Source of the DNA: Perognathus longimembris pacificus
Taxonomy: Eukaryota; Chordata; Mammalia; Rodentia; Heteromyidae
Direction of reading: 5' to 3'
DNA length: 64,000 nucleotides
NCBI RefSeq assembly: GCF_023159225.1
Contig: NC_063181.1
Span: forward strand, 5,043,606-5,107,605
Shown here: positions 1 through 12,633 of the stretch, piece after piece
Layout of the letters: every line of letters begins with the position of its first letter
Position numbering within the stretch: the stretch's first letter is position 1
Position numbers and translations under genes: made by a program
Notes under the pieces: generated by a model
Seen by the model: only the letters and a program-made list of their open reading frames with translations
Database searches by the model: none
Told to the model about the DNA's origin: nothing

Positions 1-15
1 AATACTGTATATGAA

Positions 16-240
16 GCTGGGCTGTGGTGGCTCATGCCTGTAATCCTAGCTACTCGGGAGGCTGAAATCCGAGGATTATGGTTTGAAGCCATCTAGGAAA
101 TTCCTTGAGACTCTTTTTCTCCAATTAAGTACCTAAATAGCTGGAGTGGAGCTGTGGATCAAGTGGTAGAGCACTAGTCTTGAGCAAAAAAACTCAGGGA
201 CAGCACCCAAGCCCTGAGTTCAAGCCTTAGGACTGGCACA
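16..240 (+). mobile_element. B1-Geo dimeric SINE
   Basis: The left half resembles 7SL/B1 (GTGGCTCATGCCTGTAATCC, ACTCGGGAGGCTGA). The right half is the same monomer found in IDL-Geo (GTGGATCAAGTGGTAGAGC to GGACTGGCAC). Confidence 0.9.
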
Positions 241-813
241 AAACAAACCAAAATAGAAAGCATAGTTAGATACTTCAGTTTAATTCTCCCTTCTCTTTTG
301 TTTTGTTTTTAGTGTAGCATATGGAATTATGGGTATAAAGCAGTTTTAATAATATAAAAGATATTACAATGGTTTGTTTCTTTTATGATTTTAAGTAACT
401 TTATTGAGGTATAACTTACATGACATAAAATGCATTTAAATTGTCATATATAGTGACTGTTGGAAAATGGCAGAGTTGTCAACAGTCATCACAATCTAAT
501 TTGAGAACATTTCCGTTAATAGAAAAAAATCCTTTGTGCCCATTAATAGTCATTCCCCACACTAATCTCAGTAAAATTTCTGTCTCTGTAGATTTTCTCT
601 TCCTGATCTTCTCATATAAATTAACTCAAACCCTATACAATCTTTGTCATTAGTCTCTTTCATGTAGGCATAATGCTGGGGCTCATGTACCAGTAATTCC
701 TTATTATTGCTCAATATATGATCCTGTATGAATATATTTTCTTTATTCCCACACCATTGGGCAGACATTTGTATTTGTTTCCTTGTTTTTTTTCTCCTTT
801 TTTTCCCCCCCCC

Positions 814-997
814 CCAGTCCTGGGCCTTGGACTCAGGGCCTGAGCACTGTCCCTGGCTCCTTTTTGCTCAAGGCTAGCACTCTGCCACTTGAGCCACAGC
901 GCCACTTCTGGCCGTTTTCTATATATGTGGTGCTTGAGAATCGAACCCAGGGCTTCATGTATAGGAGGCGAGCATTCTACCAATCATATTCTCAGCT
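814..997 (-). mobile_element. IDL-Geo SINE, reverse
   Basis: Reverse copy starting CCAGTCCTGGGCCTTGG after a poly-T/poly-C tract and ending in ATATTCTCAGC. The head is diverged. Confidence 0.9.
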
Positions 998-1755
998 AGA
1001 CAGACGTTTGGATTACCTTTTTTTTAAGGTGTTGTGATTGTGGAGATATAAGTTTTCTTATTTCTGATTTCTTCTTGTTCTAACTTGGTCTTGCATGAGT
1101 GCACTGGCTGCAACCTCTACTACACTACTGAGTAGAAGTTGTACAAGTTGACATGCTTGGTCTCTTCCTGACCCCAGGGGAGTGGCATTCAGTTTTTCAA
1201 TAATATTATGTGACATGTATGTTTTCATAGATGCCCTTCCCAATTTGATAACATTCCCTTCTATAGTTTGTTGCGTGTTTGTATCATAATCCATCTTGCA
1301 TTTTGTCAAATGCATTTCCTTTCTCTGTCAGGGTGACTAATTATATGGTTTCTATTGAGGTAATATCATATTTTTCCCTTACACTAACATAGTAGATTTC
1401 CTTAATTGAATTTTGAAGGTTAGCAGTCTTGAGATAAATATTACCTGATTATGGTATATAAAACTTTTGTGTATGTTGCTAAATGTGCTATTATTTCCTT
1501 GAGCATGCTTACATACATATTCATGAGGATATTAATCTGTAGTTTTTTTGTGTGATAATTTTATCTAGGTTTAGTATTAGGATACTTATTATAGAATGAG
1601 TTGGAAAATGTTTCCTCTTTCTCTGTATTCTACAAGAGTATATAAAGAATTAGGTTTGTTTTTGTTTTGTTTTTTGCAGAACTGTGATTGAACCCAGGGC
1701 TTTGTACTTGCAATCACTCTACCTTTATTTAATTTACTTATTTATATATTTATTT

Positions 1756-1950
1756 TGCCAGTCCTGGGCCTTGGACTCAGGGCCTGAGCACTGTCCCTGG
1801 CTTCTTTTTGCTCAAGACTAGCACCCTGGCACTTGAGCCACAGCGCCACTTCTGGCCATTTTCTTCTATGTATGTGGTACTGGGGAATCGAACCCAGGGC
1901 TTCATGTATACGAGGCGAGCACTCTTGCCACTAGGCCATATTCTCAGCCC
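1756..1950 (-). mobile_element. IDL-Geo SINE, reverse
   Basis: Reverse full-length copy ending GGCCATATTCTCAGCCC. The head box GAATCGAACCCAGGG is well kept. Confidence 0.93.
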
Positions 1951-2914
1951 GCACTCTACTTTTGTAGCTATCTGTCTACCTGCCAGTCTCCCAAAAAGTT
2001 GTGAGGTTAGATCTCATTGTGAAGTTTGGTTTGGTTTTGTGACAAAATCGTGTGTGTGTGTGTGTTCGTGCAAGACCCAGACTGGCCTTGAACTTGTGAT
2101 CCTTGAGCTTGTGATCCTATGAAGCTAGTGTCAGTTCATGTGTTTTGTGTGTGTGTGTGTGAAATATACTTCTACCATTGCTAGGAAAGAAAAAGTTATA
2201 TAATATGGTGTTTAGATATACCCTAATGAATCTAACCAAGCAATAAGTTGCGTCAGGTCTTTTGCAGTTGCAAGTCATGTTTCACAGTCCGCTTTGTTGA
2301 GATCTTTCTTGGGAAATATATCTGGAATACCATGTCCAGTGGTGAAATAGATGGCTCAAAGGTTGTGTGCATTTTTAATTCAATTTTATCTCCATAATGC
2401 TCCACAGCGGTAGGCAGAGTACAGCTGCCGGGAGCTGTCCTCCAGCTTACCACTGCAGAGTTACCATCAGGTTTATATTTATATATATTTTACATAAAGA
2501 TTATGTATTATATAACACATATACAATGTATATAATATATTGTATATAATATAGTATGGTATATATATAAAACGTATATTCACTGAAAGGTGAAAAAGGA
2601 TGTTATTACAGTTTTCATTTGATTTTTCTCCCATTATGTGTGTGATACAGAATATCTTTATGTATTTACAAAATCATTTGTATTTCCATATCTTTCTAAG
2701 TTCTCTTCTGTTGCTCATGATTTTTTAATAGCTCAACACTAATTGTTTTACTCTAGATAGCTTTAGGGAATACTTTAGAATCTTAGAAACTTGTTCATTT
2801 ATCTTTACTTTAGAATTTTCCAGATTGTTCATAGGCATTTTTTTCATATAGGATGTAGATTTGGGAATTTCATGTAAACTTAAAATCATTAGTTCCCATC
2901 AACATTTACTTTAA

Positions 2915-3136
2915 TGCTGAGCATCAGTGGCTCATGCCTGTAATGCTAGCTACTCAGGAGGCTGAGATCTGATCATGGTTCAAAGCCAGCCTGGACAGGA
3001 AAGTCTGTGAGACCCTTATCTCCAATTAACTACCAGAAAACTGGAAGTGACACTGTGGCTCAAGTGGGAGTGTGCTAGCCTTGAGCTGAAGAGCTCAGGG
3101 ACAGTGCCTAGGCCTAGAGTTCAAGCCCCACTACTG

Positions 3137-3138
<2 letters not shown>
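2915..3138 (+). mobile_element. B1-Geo dimeric SINE
   Basis: Left 7SL-like part with ACTCAGGAGGCTGAGATC, right monomer ending in CACTACTGGCC. The tail has become the (TA)n tract. Confidence 0.92.

Positions 3139-3190
<52 letters not shown>
3139..3190. repeat. (TA)n microsatellite, about 26 repeats
   Basis: Uninterrupted TATATA directly at the 3' end of a B1-Geo SINE, probably grown from its A-rich tail. Confidence 0.95.
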
Positions 3191-3195
<5 letters not shown>

Positions 3196-3239
3196 TGGGT
3201 TAAATTTACATAATTGAAGGGATAATTGCCAATTTTTTT

Positions 3240-3436
3240 TCTGCCAGTCTTGGGGTTTGAACTCAAGGCCTGAGCACTGTCCCTGGCTTCTTTATGCTCA
3301 AAGCTAGCTAGCACTCTACCACCTGAGCCACAGTGCCACTTCTGGCTTTTTTCTGTATATGTGGTGCTGGGGAATCAAACCTAGGGCTTCATGTATGCGA
3401 GGCAAGCACTTTACCACTAGGCCATATTCCCAGCCC
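3240..3436 (-). mobile_element. IDL-Geo SINE, reverse
   Basis: Reverse full-length copy with a small GCTAGCTAGC expansion, ending CATATTCCCAGCCC. Confidence 0.92.
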
Positions 3437-4771
3437 TAATTGTCTAATTTTTAAAAAACATACCATTGAATTTAAAAACAAAAGAATGTCTTTTCTTTTA
3501 CTTCAGTCATTTTTAATGTTTCCTTGTAGCACATAAGAGTTCCTAGTTGGTATTTCCTTTTACTGTATATCTTACATACTTGGACTTTTTGATGTTACTG
3601 AGTCAGAATTTTTCCTGCATGTCTAAGTCTATTTCTTGCATTCTCCCTAAAACTCCTTGTCAAGTTTCTTAATTTAATCTTTTTTTCCTAATTTAATCCT
3701 TAGTCATTTTCCTAGTGATTCTTGCAGGTTTCTAGGTGTATAACTGCAGATAATGTTTTCAAACCTTATTTCTGTGGTGTAATTGCACTGGCTCATAATA
3801 AAGCGAAGGAGTTTGGAGTAGCCGTGGTGGTGGTAGGCTTCTTTGCTCTATTTCTGGTATGAGTGGACATGCTTCTTCAACTCAATGTGATACTGATTTT
3901 TGGCCTGAAATTTGTGTATATTTTAATTTACATGCTATAGGTAGTTGCTTTCTTGCTTCAAAATTTCCTCATTGTTAGTAAGGTAAGATTTTTTTACATA
4001 GCCCACCAGCAAGTTATTGTCTAAGAGGAAGATCTATTTGTGTTTTATTTGTCCTAGGCAGTTAATTATATCTTGTGAGCCACTTCCAGACTTTTGAGGA
4101 AAACAATGGGCTTTATAACTTAGTCTTAGGTGGTACATAGCAGACTCATAGAAATAATAGTCTCTGTGACCTTAAAAGAAATTGTGAAGTTTCCTTGGAA
4201 AACAGAAGAGCCAGAAATAGTTTCTCTGTATTTTAGAGGCAGGCCTGGTAAAGCTTAGAAATGTAAACAAATCGGTGTGTTAAAAATAAATGTAATTACC
4301 ACAAGATGCAAACAAAAAAATGAAAAGTCTGTAGGAACAAAAGGAGCTCAGCAGTCTAAGTGGTGGCTTATGTATTTTAAACAAGGTATTTGTTCAAATT
4401 ACATAGACTCAATAGGAAGAAATTGTTGATGAAAAACTATGATAGTTATAATGAACAAATAAGAGAGCAATAACAAAATTCCATTGTTTGGGTATACAGC
4501 TCAATAAATGTCACTGCATGCCCATTAAGTACTAAACATGGTCACTACTGTGGGAGTGCTAAAGATGAGTAAGACACAGACACTGCCTATGACCGAGTCA
4601 CTACTTCTCAGGCCACATGCAAACTGTAGAGCAGTATGTTTATAAGCTAGGATGTGATTGACTGTAGGCTCTTTTAGTGACTCATACAAGATTAGGGAAT
4701 TTATATGAATGAATTCCAATAGGAGAATCACTGTTTCTTCAAGAATGAAAATGTGTGCTGGGCTTAAAAGT

Positions 4772-4855
4772 ACTTTATGGGCCAGGGATGTATGTAGCTC
4801 AGTGGTATGCATTTGCCTAGTATGCACCAGGACCCAAGTCTAACCCCCTCAGAAC
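4772..4855 (+). mobile_element. Old ID-like SINE monomer
   Basis: GTATGTAGCTCAGTGGTATGC followed by TTTGCCTAGTATGC, a tRNA-Ala-like head. Confidence 0.65.
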
Positions 4856-6886
4856 TCTCTCTACCCCCAGAAAAAGTAATTTGGCTAATAAGTATGTCTG
4901 AAGAGTAGGGCTATGTCTTACTCTGGGAAGAAAGAGCAAATCAACTAAAAATGATTTGAGAAGCAAGAGTTTCAATTTTTCTTGTGATCCACAAGTATAA
5001 TTTTGTTTTGTTTTCGATTGGTAGAACTTTGCAGCACTGTAGACAAAAAGGGATACATTTTTGCACAATAACCTGAATTTATTCATCATGTCAACAATTC
5101 CATTATGTGTGTGATATTAACTTCTGACAGATGTGTGTGCGTTTGATTGGAACTTGCTAACTATAAAGATATTGGGAGAGAAAGCTAGAAAGGTACATTT
5201 GAATGCACAGTTGCTTGGTTTTAACACAAGACAGTGTTTTTGAACAGTAGCAGAGTAAGGGCTAGCAAACTTCCACTGAAATGACCATCCTTATTTTGGG
5301 TTCCTCTGGAAGTCCTGAGGAGTTAAACCTGGCAAAACCTTCTTCTGTACTCCTGGAGAATGGGACAGGCAAAGGCAATGTGGTTTTGTTTTTTTTCTCA
5401 AAGAAATCCATCTGGCTATGTTGACTTTTTCCAAGAGAGAAACCTAAAAAAAACATTTCTTTAACATTTCAGTTTTTATAAAGCTTTTCTCAAAAATAAT
5501 TATTACAGGACTAGTCCTGAATGAGGCTATAACAAAAAGCTTTTTAGAATATAATTGAGAAATATGAAGAAAATAAAAGTTACCCTCTAGTCCACAGTTC
5601 AAGTAAATACTGTTTAACATAGAATGTGCTAGGGTGGGTATAGTACTGAAAACCTGTGAGTCACCGAAAAGCAGTGAAAAAATAAGAAAACTCTATAGTA
5701 AGCATTAAGTAGTCAAAAAATGATCAGTGACTCTTGTGCCCAGAGTAACCACTATGACTAGTTTAGTATATGTATTTACAGTCGTACAAAAGCCTATAAA
5801 TGAGTGTAAAAATATGGGTTTGGTTTTATATAAACAGAGCCATGTGAATAGCTCTGTGAACTTCTTCTTAGTAACTATTTTTTCATATTTGTTAAGTACT
5901 CATGCCAAACAGCCAGCAGTGCAGGTTGCTAAGCCAACCTTTACCTGTCTTCCTTTCCTCACCCTTGTTTACTATCAACATTTCCACCCTTTCTGAGCTT
6001 CTGGTAGGAAGGAAGGGAACTGCTTTATATGATGTCCCTCCCACCCCTCCCCCAACTTCCCTCTCCTTTTTGACTTACTTTAGAGGAGATCCAAGACATA
6101 GCTCAGATTAAGCATGCAGAACACCCTTCAGTGTCATTTGCTCAGCTGTGAGTGATAGCTAGTCACTCTCTATCCAGAAAGAGGCTTTTCTTTGTTCACT
6201 ATGCATGCTGCAGATTTTCTGCACAAGTAGAGAAATATCTCTTATTTTCCCCAGTGTGTCAGTTTCATGGTAAGTATGATTGGCACATTTAACTACTTCT
6301 GCAAGATAAAAATCAAGATGCAAAGTGAAAGATTATAACAAAATTGAGATATATTTGTAGAAATGTTTGGATGTGGACAGCCTGGCTACTACTTTTTTGG
6401 CAGAAATAGTAATAGTTCCAAATAGGCAAGTATGGCACAGTAGAAGCCAGGAGTTGAGGGTGGTTATGGTACAAGACAGGGATTCTCAGTAGAGAATCTT
6501 GTCGCATGGAGAATTCAGTACTGTCTGTTAGGGAACACAGTGTCCTTTAATAAGCCATCTGCACTGCTGGCAGCTAATGTTTTGTACTTACATGTTCTTG
6601 GGCAAAGAAAATCTGGAAGAATTTAAGTTCCTTGTTTTTGTTGTTTTTTGTTTTTTTAAGTTCCTTGTTTTTAAAAGAAGCATTTGGACTAGACCTGATT
6701 CCTTCTAGCATGTTCATTGTGTTCGTTCTTACATTTTCAGAAAGTCAAATGTTAAAGACATAGTGGTACAGACGTGCCTCAATGATGGGTTATGTAAAAA
6801 AAGTGGGAAGTTTTAGTTGATCCAGGACATCAGTAAAATAATGAGAAACGCCTTTTTGTTTAAAGAAGCTTTGAAATAATCTAGTT

Positions 6887-7097
6887 GGGCCAGGTGCCAG
6901 TGGCTCTCACGCCTACAATCCTAACTAGTGAGGAGGCTGAGATTTGAGGGTCAGGTTCCAAGCCAGCCTGGGCAGGAAACTCCGTGAGACTCTCATCTCC
7001 AATAAACTTTTCAGAAGAGCCGGCGGGGCCTTGTGGCTCAAGTGGTAGAGCACTCACCTTGAGCAAAAGAAGCTCAGTGCCCATGCCCAGGGCAAGC
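6887..7097 (+). mobile_element. B1-Geo dimeric SINE
   Basis: GCCAGGTGCCAGTGGCTC start and right monomer GGCTCAAGTGGTAGAGCAC. The 3' end is shortened. Confidence 0.9.
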
Positions 7098-7117
7098 AAA
7101 ATCATCATCATCTCATA

Positions 7118-7200
7118 GATTCTTATTTCTCAGCTGAGAGATTTGAGGCACAAAGAACTTAGACTTCTTTATTCAGTCTAATGCCACATTAGGCACAATT
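7118..7200 (+). repeat. MIR fragment
   Basis: TTCTCAGCTGAGAGATTTGA and GGCACAAAGAACTTAG fit the central MIR core. Confidence 0.5.
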
Positions 7201-7364
7201 AATCCTTTTACTGTGTATAATTTAATCTACATCAGTAACATTTTTTTAAATTACCACATTAGAGACAGGTCAGGTAAGAGTGGATGCTGTGGCACACAGC
7301 CCAGCAGTAAAAAAAACAAAAACTTACCCTGATTTCTTTAAGCCAAAAATCAATTTCCCACTGT

Positions 7365-7965
7365 AGAAGATAGTTTGGTAGCTTCTTATAAAGTTAAAGG
7401 TATTTATCATGGATCTCCAACACCTTCATTCTGAAGTATTTACCTAAGGGAAATAGAATTGTGTGGCCCTTCACCTGTGTGTAAATATTTACAGCAGCTT
7501 TATTCATAATTTTAAAAAAAACTAGAAACAACCTAAGTGTGTATCCCTTTGTGAGTGGATAAGCAAATCTCAGACAGTGGACTACTAGGCAGTAACAAAA
7601 AGGAATAAACTACTGATGGGCTCAACAAGAATGAATCTGTGACATTATTCTGGCAGAGTTTGTGGTTTCAGTTGCTTTGTATCCTTGCCAGCATTTCCCG
7701 TTAGTCTTTTTAATTTTTGCCCTGTTAATAAGGCTGTAATGGTGTCTTGTGGTAGTTTTAGTGTCTGTCTCTAAGGGTTATTGTTGATGATCAATTCCAA
7801 TATTTTATCTCCTATTTATGCCTATTCCAGTATTTTGCTTATCTTTATTGTAGTGTTTGTGTCCTTACTGAGTTTAAGAGTTCTTTGTTTTCTGTATTCA
7901 AGTTCTTTATCAGATCTGTGTCTGGTAAATATTCCAATCTATTGATTAAAAAGTTACGTTTTCTT
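7365..7965. mobile_element. Two old L1 fragments in opposite orientation
   Basis: 7365-7645 is forward L1 3'-region sequence (TTTACAGCAGCTTTATTCAT, GAAACAACCTAAGTGTG, AAGGAATAAACTACTGATG). 7650-7965 looks like the reverse of a segment further upstream (ATCCTTGCCAGCATTTCCC, AAGTTCTTTATCAGATCTG). Confidence 0.65.
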
Positions 7966-7976
7966 AAGAAACTTAA

Positions 7977-8394
7977 GCCTAATGCCTGTGGCTTACACTT
8001 TATAATCCAAGCTACTCTGGAAACAGAATGAGAAGATGGCAGTTTAAGGCCAGCTCTAGCAGAAAAGTTCTTAAGACCCTTCCTCTAGTCATAGCTGGGT
8101 ACAGTGGCACATGCCTGACATCCCAAGCTATGTGGGTGGCTGTTTCATAGTTCCAGCCAGCCCTGGCAGAAAAGTCCACAAGACTGCCACCATGGAGGGA
8201 AGCTGGATGAGGTGGTACATGCCTGTGATCCCAGAAAGTGTAAGTAGCCCAAAGCAGGTGGATAGAAGATCAGATCTGCGTCCAGGAAGGAAGCCTGATC
8301 CTATTCTAAAAATAGCTAGTGAAAAGGTGCTGGGGCCTGCCTCAAGTAGCAAGTAGATCACCAGCCTAGCAAGCACCAGAGCTTTGAGTTTGAT
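7977..8394 (+). mobile_element. Two or three old B1-like monomers in a row
   Basis: Copies start near 7977, 8093 and 8203 (TGGCACATGCCTGACATCCC, GTGGTACATGCCTGTGATCC). All are diverged. The last ends at the (GGGA)n tract. Confidence 0.65.
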
Positions 8395-8439
8395 AGGGAG
8401 GGAGGGAGGGAGGGAGGGAGGGAGGGAGGGAGGGAGGGA
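8395..8439. repeat. (GGGA)n microsatellite, about 11 repeats
   Basis: Perfect AGGG repeats at the end of an old B1-like element, followed by ATCGATCGTCGTTCGGTC, a locally unusual CpG-containing run in AT-rich DNA. Confidence 0.95.
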
Positions 8440-9477
8440 TCGATCGTCGTTCGGTCAATCTTTTGGAACAATTCCAGCTCCCCCTGTCCATACTAGAATA
8501 GAACACAGGCCTCATGCTAGACAAGTGTTCTGGCTATTTTATTCAACATTTTATGGTTGATTTTTTTGTGTATGAGAAATCTTTGTCTGACTTCCTACAC
8601 AGATGTTTCTCAGTGTTTCTCTAGACCAGCTTTGTTCATTACAGTATCAACCAGCCACATGTGGTTATTAAGCACTTAAATTCTTTGACTAAGCAAAAAA
8701 AAAAAAAAAGAAGAAAAATGGACTTTAATTTTATTTAACTTTAAATTATTTCAATTTATAGGTTGGAAGTGGTGGCTGAGCCTGTTGTGCTTGAGACCCT
8801 GCTGGGTTCAATCCTCAGCACAGAAACAAAAAGCTGATACTTTCTCAGCTATTAAGAAAATGTTAAGTATGTTTCAAAGAGTTTGTTTGTGAGGGTCTGC
8901 TTTTTCAGCTAAATTTTAGGGAATCCTAATTACTCAAGTTAGATGAAAATTATCATTTGAATTGAAATGCACTGTTAAATATAAGTAAGGTTCATGTCAG
9001 ATTTTGAAAACTTAAACAAAAAGTAATGTTAAGTATCCTGTTAATATTTTATATTGATTATATGTTGAAATGATAATAATATAGATATATTGAGTTTGAG
9101 TATTAAAATTAATTTCACCTGTTCCCTTTTACTTTTTTCATGCCATTAGAAAATTTAAAATTATGTACATATATTTTTATTGAATAGTGCTTTTCCAGAG
9201 TTTTTATTGTTTTGGCACTTTCATTTAGTTCTATGATCCATCTTGAGTTAAAAGTCCCCTTTAACCTCCATATTTTACTTTTCTTTATGGAAGCTAAAAG
9301 TCCGATGAATATAATAAGGCTGAAAAAAAGCTAAAAATGGTTTTGTCAGCTATAACTTGTACAATTAATACATATCAAGATTTATCACAAATACTGCAGC
9401 TCACTTGTATCTAGACTTGAAATGTAATAAAAGGGATTCTGCTACAAAAATAATAATAATTTTTTTTTCAAGTACCA

Positions 9478-9575
9478 GGCTGGGGGAATACATAGCTCAA
9501 TGGATAGATTGCTTGCCTAACATGTGAAAGCCCTAGGTTTCATCTCCAGCACCACGAGAGAGACAGAGAAAGGAA
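9478..9575 (+). mobile_element. Old ID-like SINE monomer
   Basis: CATAGCTCAATGGATAGATT, CTTGCCTAACATG and CTCCAGCACCAC. The tail is a GAGAGACAGAG run. Confidence 0.7.
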
Positions 9576-10295
9576 GTACTGTGTTTTCAAACTACTAATA
9601 TGCTAATGTATAGCTTCTCAAAGATGTGGAAATGATTGTCTATAGTCCTAATTGACTGACTGAATGCCCACTTCTCTGTCCCTTCTCAGTATGATTCCAT
9701 GCCAATATTCTAGTAGAACAACAAGTGTACAAACTGAAAAGTTATAACTGATTGCTAGAAATCCCTATAGTCACTTTTATTGATAGAATTCTTGGATTAT
9801 TCCCTAACCATTGTCTCCAAATTACATATCATAGAGTTTTCTTATTCTCGAAATACTAACATTGATTTAAGAGGAAGCACCTAAAACATGCTAAGTACAA
9901 GTTGAGTTTGTTATTAACTGTGTGATCTTTTACCTTTATTATGGAGATAGTACTAGTAATCCAGCTCTTGGAAAAAATGAAATTAAAGGGTAGGAAATAT
10001 TTGTCAATCCTAGTAAAGGTACTTCACAAAGTAAAATCCCAGTTCCTGTTCAGTTCTAACTAGAATCTGCTTTTATTTTTAGAACTCCTTTTTTAGCGTC
10101 AATGTTGATATGTATTTATGAATATGTAGATTTATTAATTTAGTTTTATTAATAAAGCGTTCTTGGTAATTAGGTAATTATCAATATTATTAGAATTTTT
10201 TAATAGAATCATAAGGCTTCGCTGAACCTTGGTGGAGATGTGTTCTGTCAGTCTTTGTAAGATGAAAGTATCACAGTGTTTATTAAAAGTGATAG

Positions 10296-10381
10296 CACTG
10301 GGGTTGGGGAAATAGCTTAGTCATAGAGCATACTAATAATGGGTTCAAGGCCCTACCCAGCATGTGCTTGAACTAACATAT

Positions 10382-10382
<1 letters not shown>
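10296..10382 (+). mobile_element. Old ID-like SINE monomer
   Basis: GGGGTTGGGGAAATAGCTTA and GGGTTCAAGGCCCTACCCAG, before a (CA)n tail. Confidence 0.7.

Positions 10383-10426
<44 letters not shown>
10383..10426. repeat. (CA)n microsatellite, 22 repeats
   Basis: Perfect CA repeat at the tail of an old ID-like SINE. Confidence 0.95.
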
Positions 10427-10430
<4 letters not shown>

Positions 10431-10999
10431 CATTTAAACTAAAGAAATCTTAGTTGTCTTCATTCTTTTCCTGTTCTCCAAGGCCATGTCTTGTTGGTTC
10501 ATCCTTCCCATGAGCTAGCATTCTCATTTCATTTCATCTCTGTGACCACATCAGTAGTTCTAAATTGTGTTCATTTTCTAACAGGTAAGTATAATAATAA
10601 AAAAATGAAAATCACAGACCACTATCACTGGTGAACATCATTCTCTGAAAAGCAAGAAATGCACCTAATAGTGCTATGTCAGTACTAGAAACACCACTTA
10701 TTGTGGTTCCATGGAATTTTGTAGCATAAGCAAGATAGCATCACAGACATTTATAGTAGTAAGAATATTTGGACTCAAATGTTAGAGCTTAAGAAATTTC
10801 CAGTTTTGTAGTGTTTCAAATTTTGGATTTTTCCAATTAGGAATGCTCAACTGTAGTAAACTAGAGAGCCAGAAAGTATAAAGCTTCTTTAATCATTGTG
10901 TTTTCTCCACTGTTTTTACTTAATGTAAGCTTCCTACTTTTAAGTCCTACCAGAAATTATTTTGGAGAAAATTGATAGGGTTTACTTAAATTTTTATTA

Positions 11000-11150
11000 G
11001 CATATATTAGCTCTATAAGGTAGGTTATGTTGTGACATTTCCATATATGCATGCAATGTACCCATCAAACTCAGCCCCTCCAAATTCTCCCTCATCTTTC
11101 CTGCCTCCTTCTTAAACTATTTCAATAGCTTTCATTGTCCTAATGAGGGG
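11000..11150 (-). mobile_element. L1 3'-end remnant, reverse
   Basis: GTTGTGACATTTCCATATAT and TTCTCCCTCATCTTTCCTGCC resemble reverse L1 3' ends common in mammals. Confidence 0.5.
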
Positions 11151-11395
11151 GATAAATGAAAAGACTAAGGAAGGGAAAGGAAATGAGAAAGAAAAAATAG
11201 ATTGGTAGTAGATTTGATTCTATTAAACAGAATTAACAAAGTGTAAGATAAATATGAAGAATATAGCTAAAATGATCTGTGTGACAATCAAAATACAAGA
11301 AGATAATTTAGTCAAGGGCTGAGTAGGAGAGTAAAATGAAACATGACTATATAGTAGGAAGATATTACTGAAGCAAAAATCACAAAGAATAGGCC

Positions 11396-11506
11396 AGGTG
11401 GTGCTGGTGGTGGTAGTGCTGGTGCTAGTGGTGGTGGTAGTGTAGGGGGTAGTAGCACTAATGGGGGTGGTACTACTGCTGGTGCTGCTGGTGGTCCTGG
11501 TGGTCA
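11396..11506. repeat. Imperfect (GGT/GCT/AGT)n trinucleotide repeat
   Basis: About 110 bases of interrupted GGTGCTGGTGGTGGTAGT-type triplets in intron 1. On the - strand it gives a Thr/Ser-rich open frame that is not a gene. Confidence 0.85.
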
Positions 11507-11615
11507 GCATAAATCAAAAGGACTTTACCTAGTCTTAGCAGATTACAGTTAAGACATTAGTAGAATGCCACTGCAGAATGCAGATTGCCCCCTGTAAACT
11601 TAGGTGACTTCTGAC

Positions 11616-11790
11616 TTTTAGCCCTTGATGATCGCTTGCCAAGCACTGGGTCCATTCGTCATTAGTCCTCACAACTCTACATGGATAGGTTCTGTGACTG
11701 TGCCTCACAAGAGGAAAGTCTGTCCTTGCAAAATCATACATTAGTAATGACTGTAACTAAGATTTGAGCTCAGCATTCTTACAATAAACC
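11616..11790 (+). repeat. MIR fragment
   Basis: GTCCTCACAACTCTACATGG, CTGTGCCTCACAAGAGGAAA and GATTTGAGCTCAG fit the MIR consensus I remember in order and spacing. Confidence 0.65.
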
Positions 11791-12420
11791 CCTATAATTT
11801 TACCAAACTGCTTCTCAACAGTCAGTCACTAATGCCATTATCATCTGGTTGACTTTCCTTGGTTAGGGGCATCCAGTTACCTCTAGATTGCTGATACTAA
11901 CTAAGGTTATAGCTGCCGCTGGCGAGGTACTAAATGGCTTGACTAATGTATGAGCAGCGGAACAGTTCTTCTGATGTATTACCAATGATACTGCAAATAG
12001 GTACAGCCTTTTTGGGAAAGCATTTTGGCAGCAGGCTTTCATAGCCATAAAGTGCTCATATTTTACTGACCTAGTTAATGCCACTTCTGGGAATCCTTTA
12101 AAGAAATAAACCAATAAGGAAAAAAACTCCAAACACTAGAGTGGTCAGCACAGCGGTGTTTGTAATATTGTACCTGGAGGCAACCATGGGGTTCAACAAT
12201 AAGGGAGTGACTCACTAAACAAATGATGGGGTGTTTACTTAGCCAGCAAACATGAAGTGTAATGTAACATCGACAAGAAAAACACAGTCATCATGAGTTT
12301 GAAAAGCAGCACCCAAAATGGAAAATACACAAAAATACATGTATTACAAAAATGAAAGACCAGAACATGAAATAATTGAATTGGTGTGATTGTGTATCAT
12401 ATTTTCCTGTCCTCTGTTTT

Positions 12421-12633
12421 GTTTTGTTTTGTTTTGTTTTTGGCCAGTCCTGGGCCTTGGACTCAGGGCCTGAGCACTGTCCCTGGCTTCTTCCCGCTCA
12501 AGGCTAGCACTCCGCCACCTGAGCCACAGCGCCGCTTCTGGCCATTTTCTGTATATGTGGTGCTGGGGAATCGAACCTAGGGCCTCCTGTATCCGAGGCA
12601 GGCACTCTTGCCACTAGGCTATATCCCCAGCCC
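12421..12633 (-). mobile_element. IDL-Geo SINE, reverse, young
   Basis: The tail is a (GTTTT)n run. Flanks share CCTGTCCTCTGTTTT (12406 and 12634). It carries the CTCGGATAC-type head seen also at 17268 and 27473. Confidence 0.95.

Noticed and set aside
11..22. ATGAAGCTG at the window start as INTS9 exon 1 (Met-Lys-Leu)
   Set aside because: It matches the expected first three codons, but it is followed by GGCTGTGG with no GT donor, it overlaps the start of a SINE, and there is no CpG-rich promoter around it.
11223..11510. Thr/Ser-rich - strand ORF of 95 codons
   Set aside because: It is only the translation of the imperfect GGT/AGT triplet repeat.
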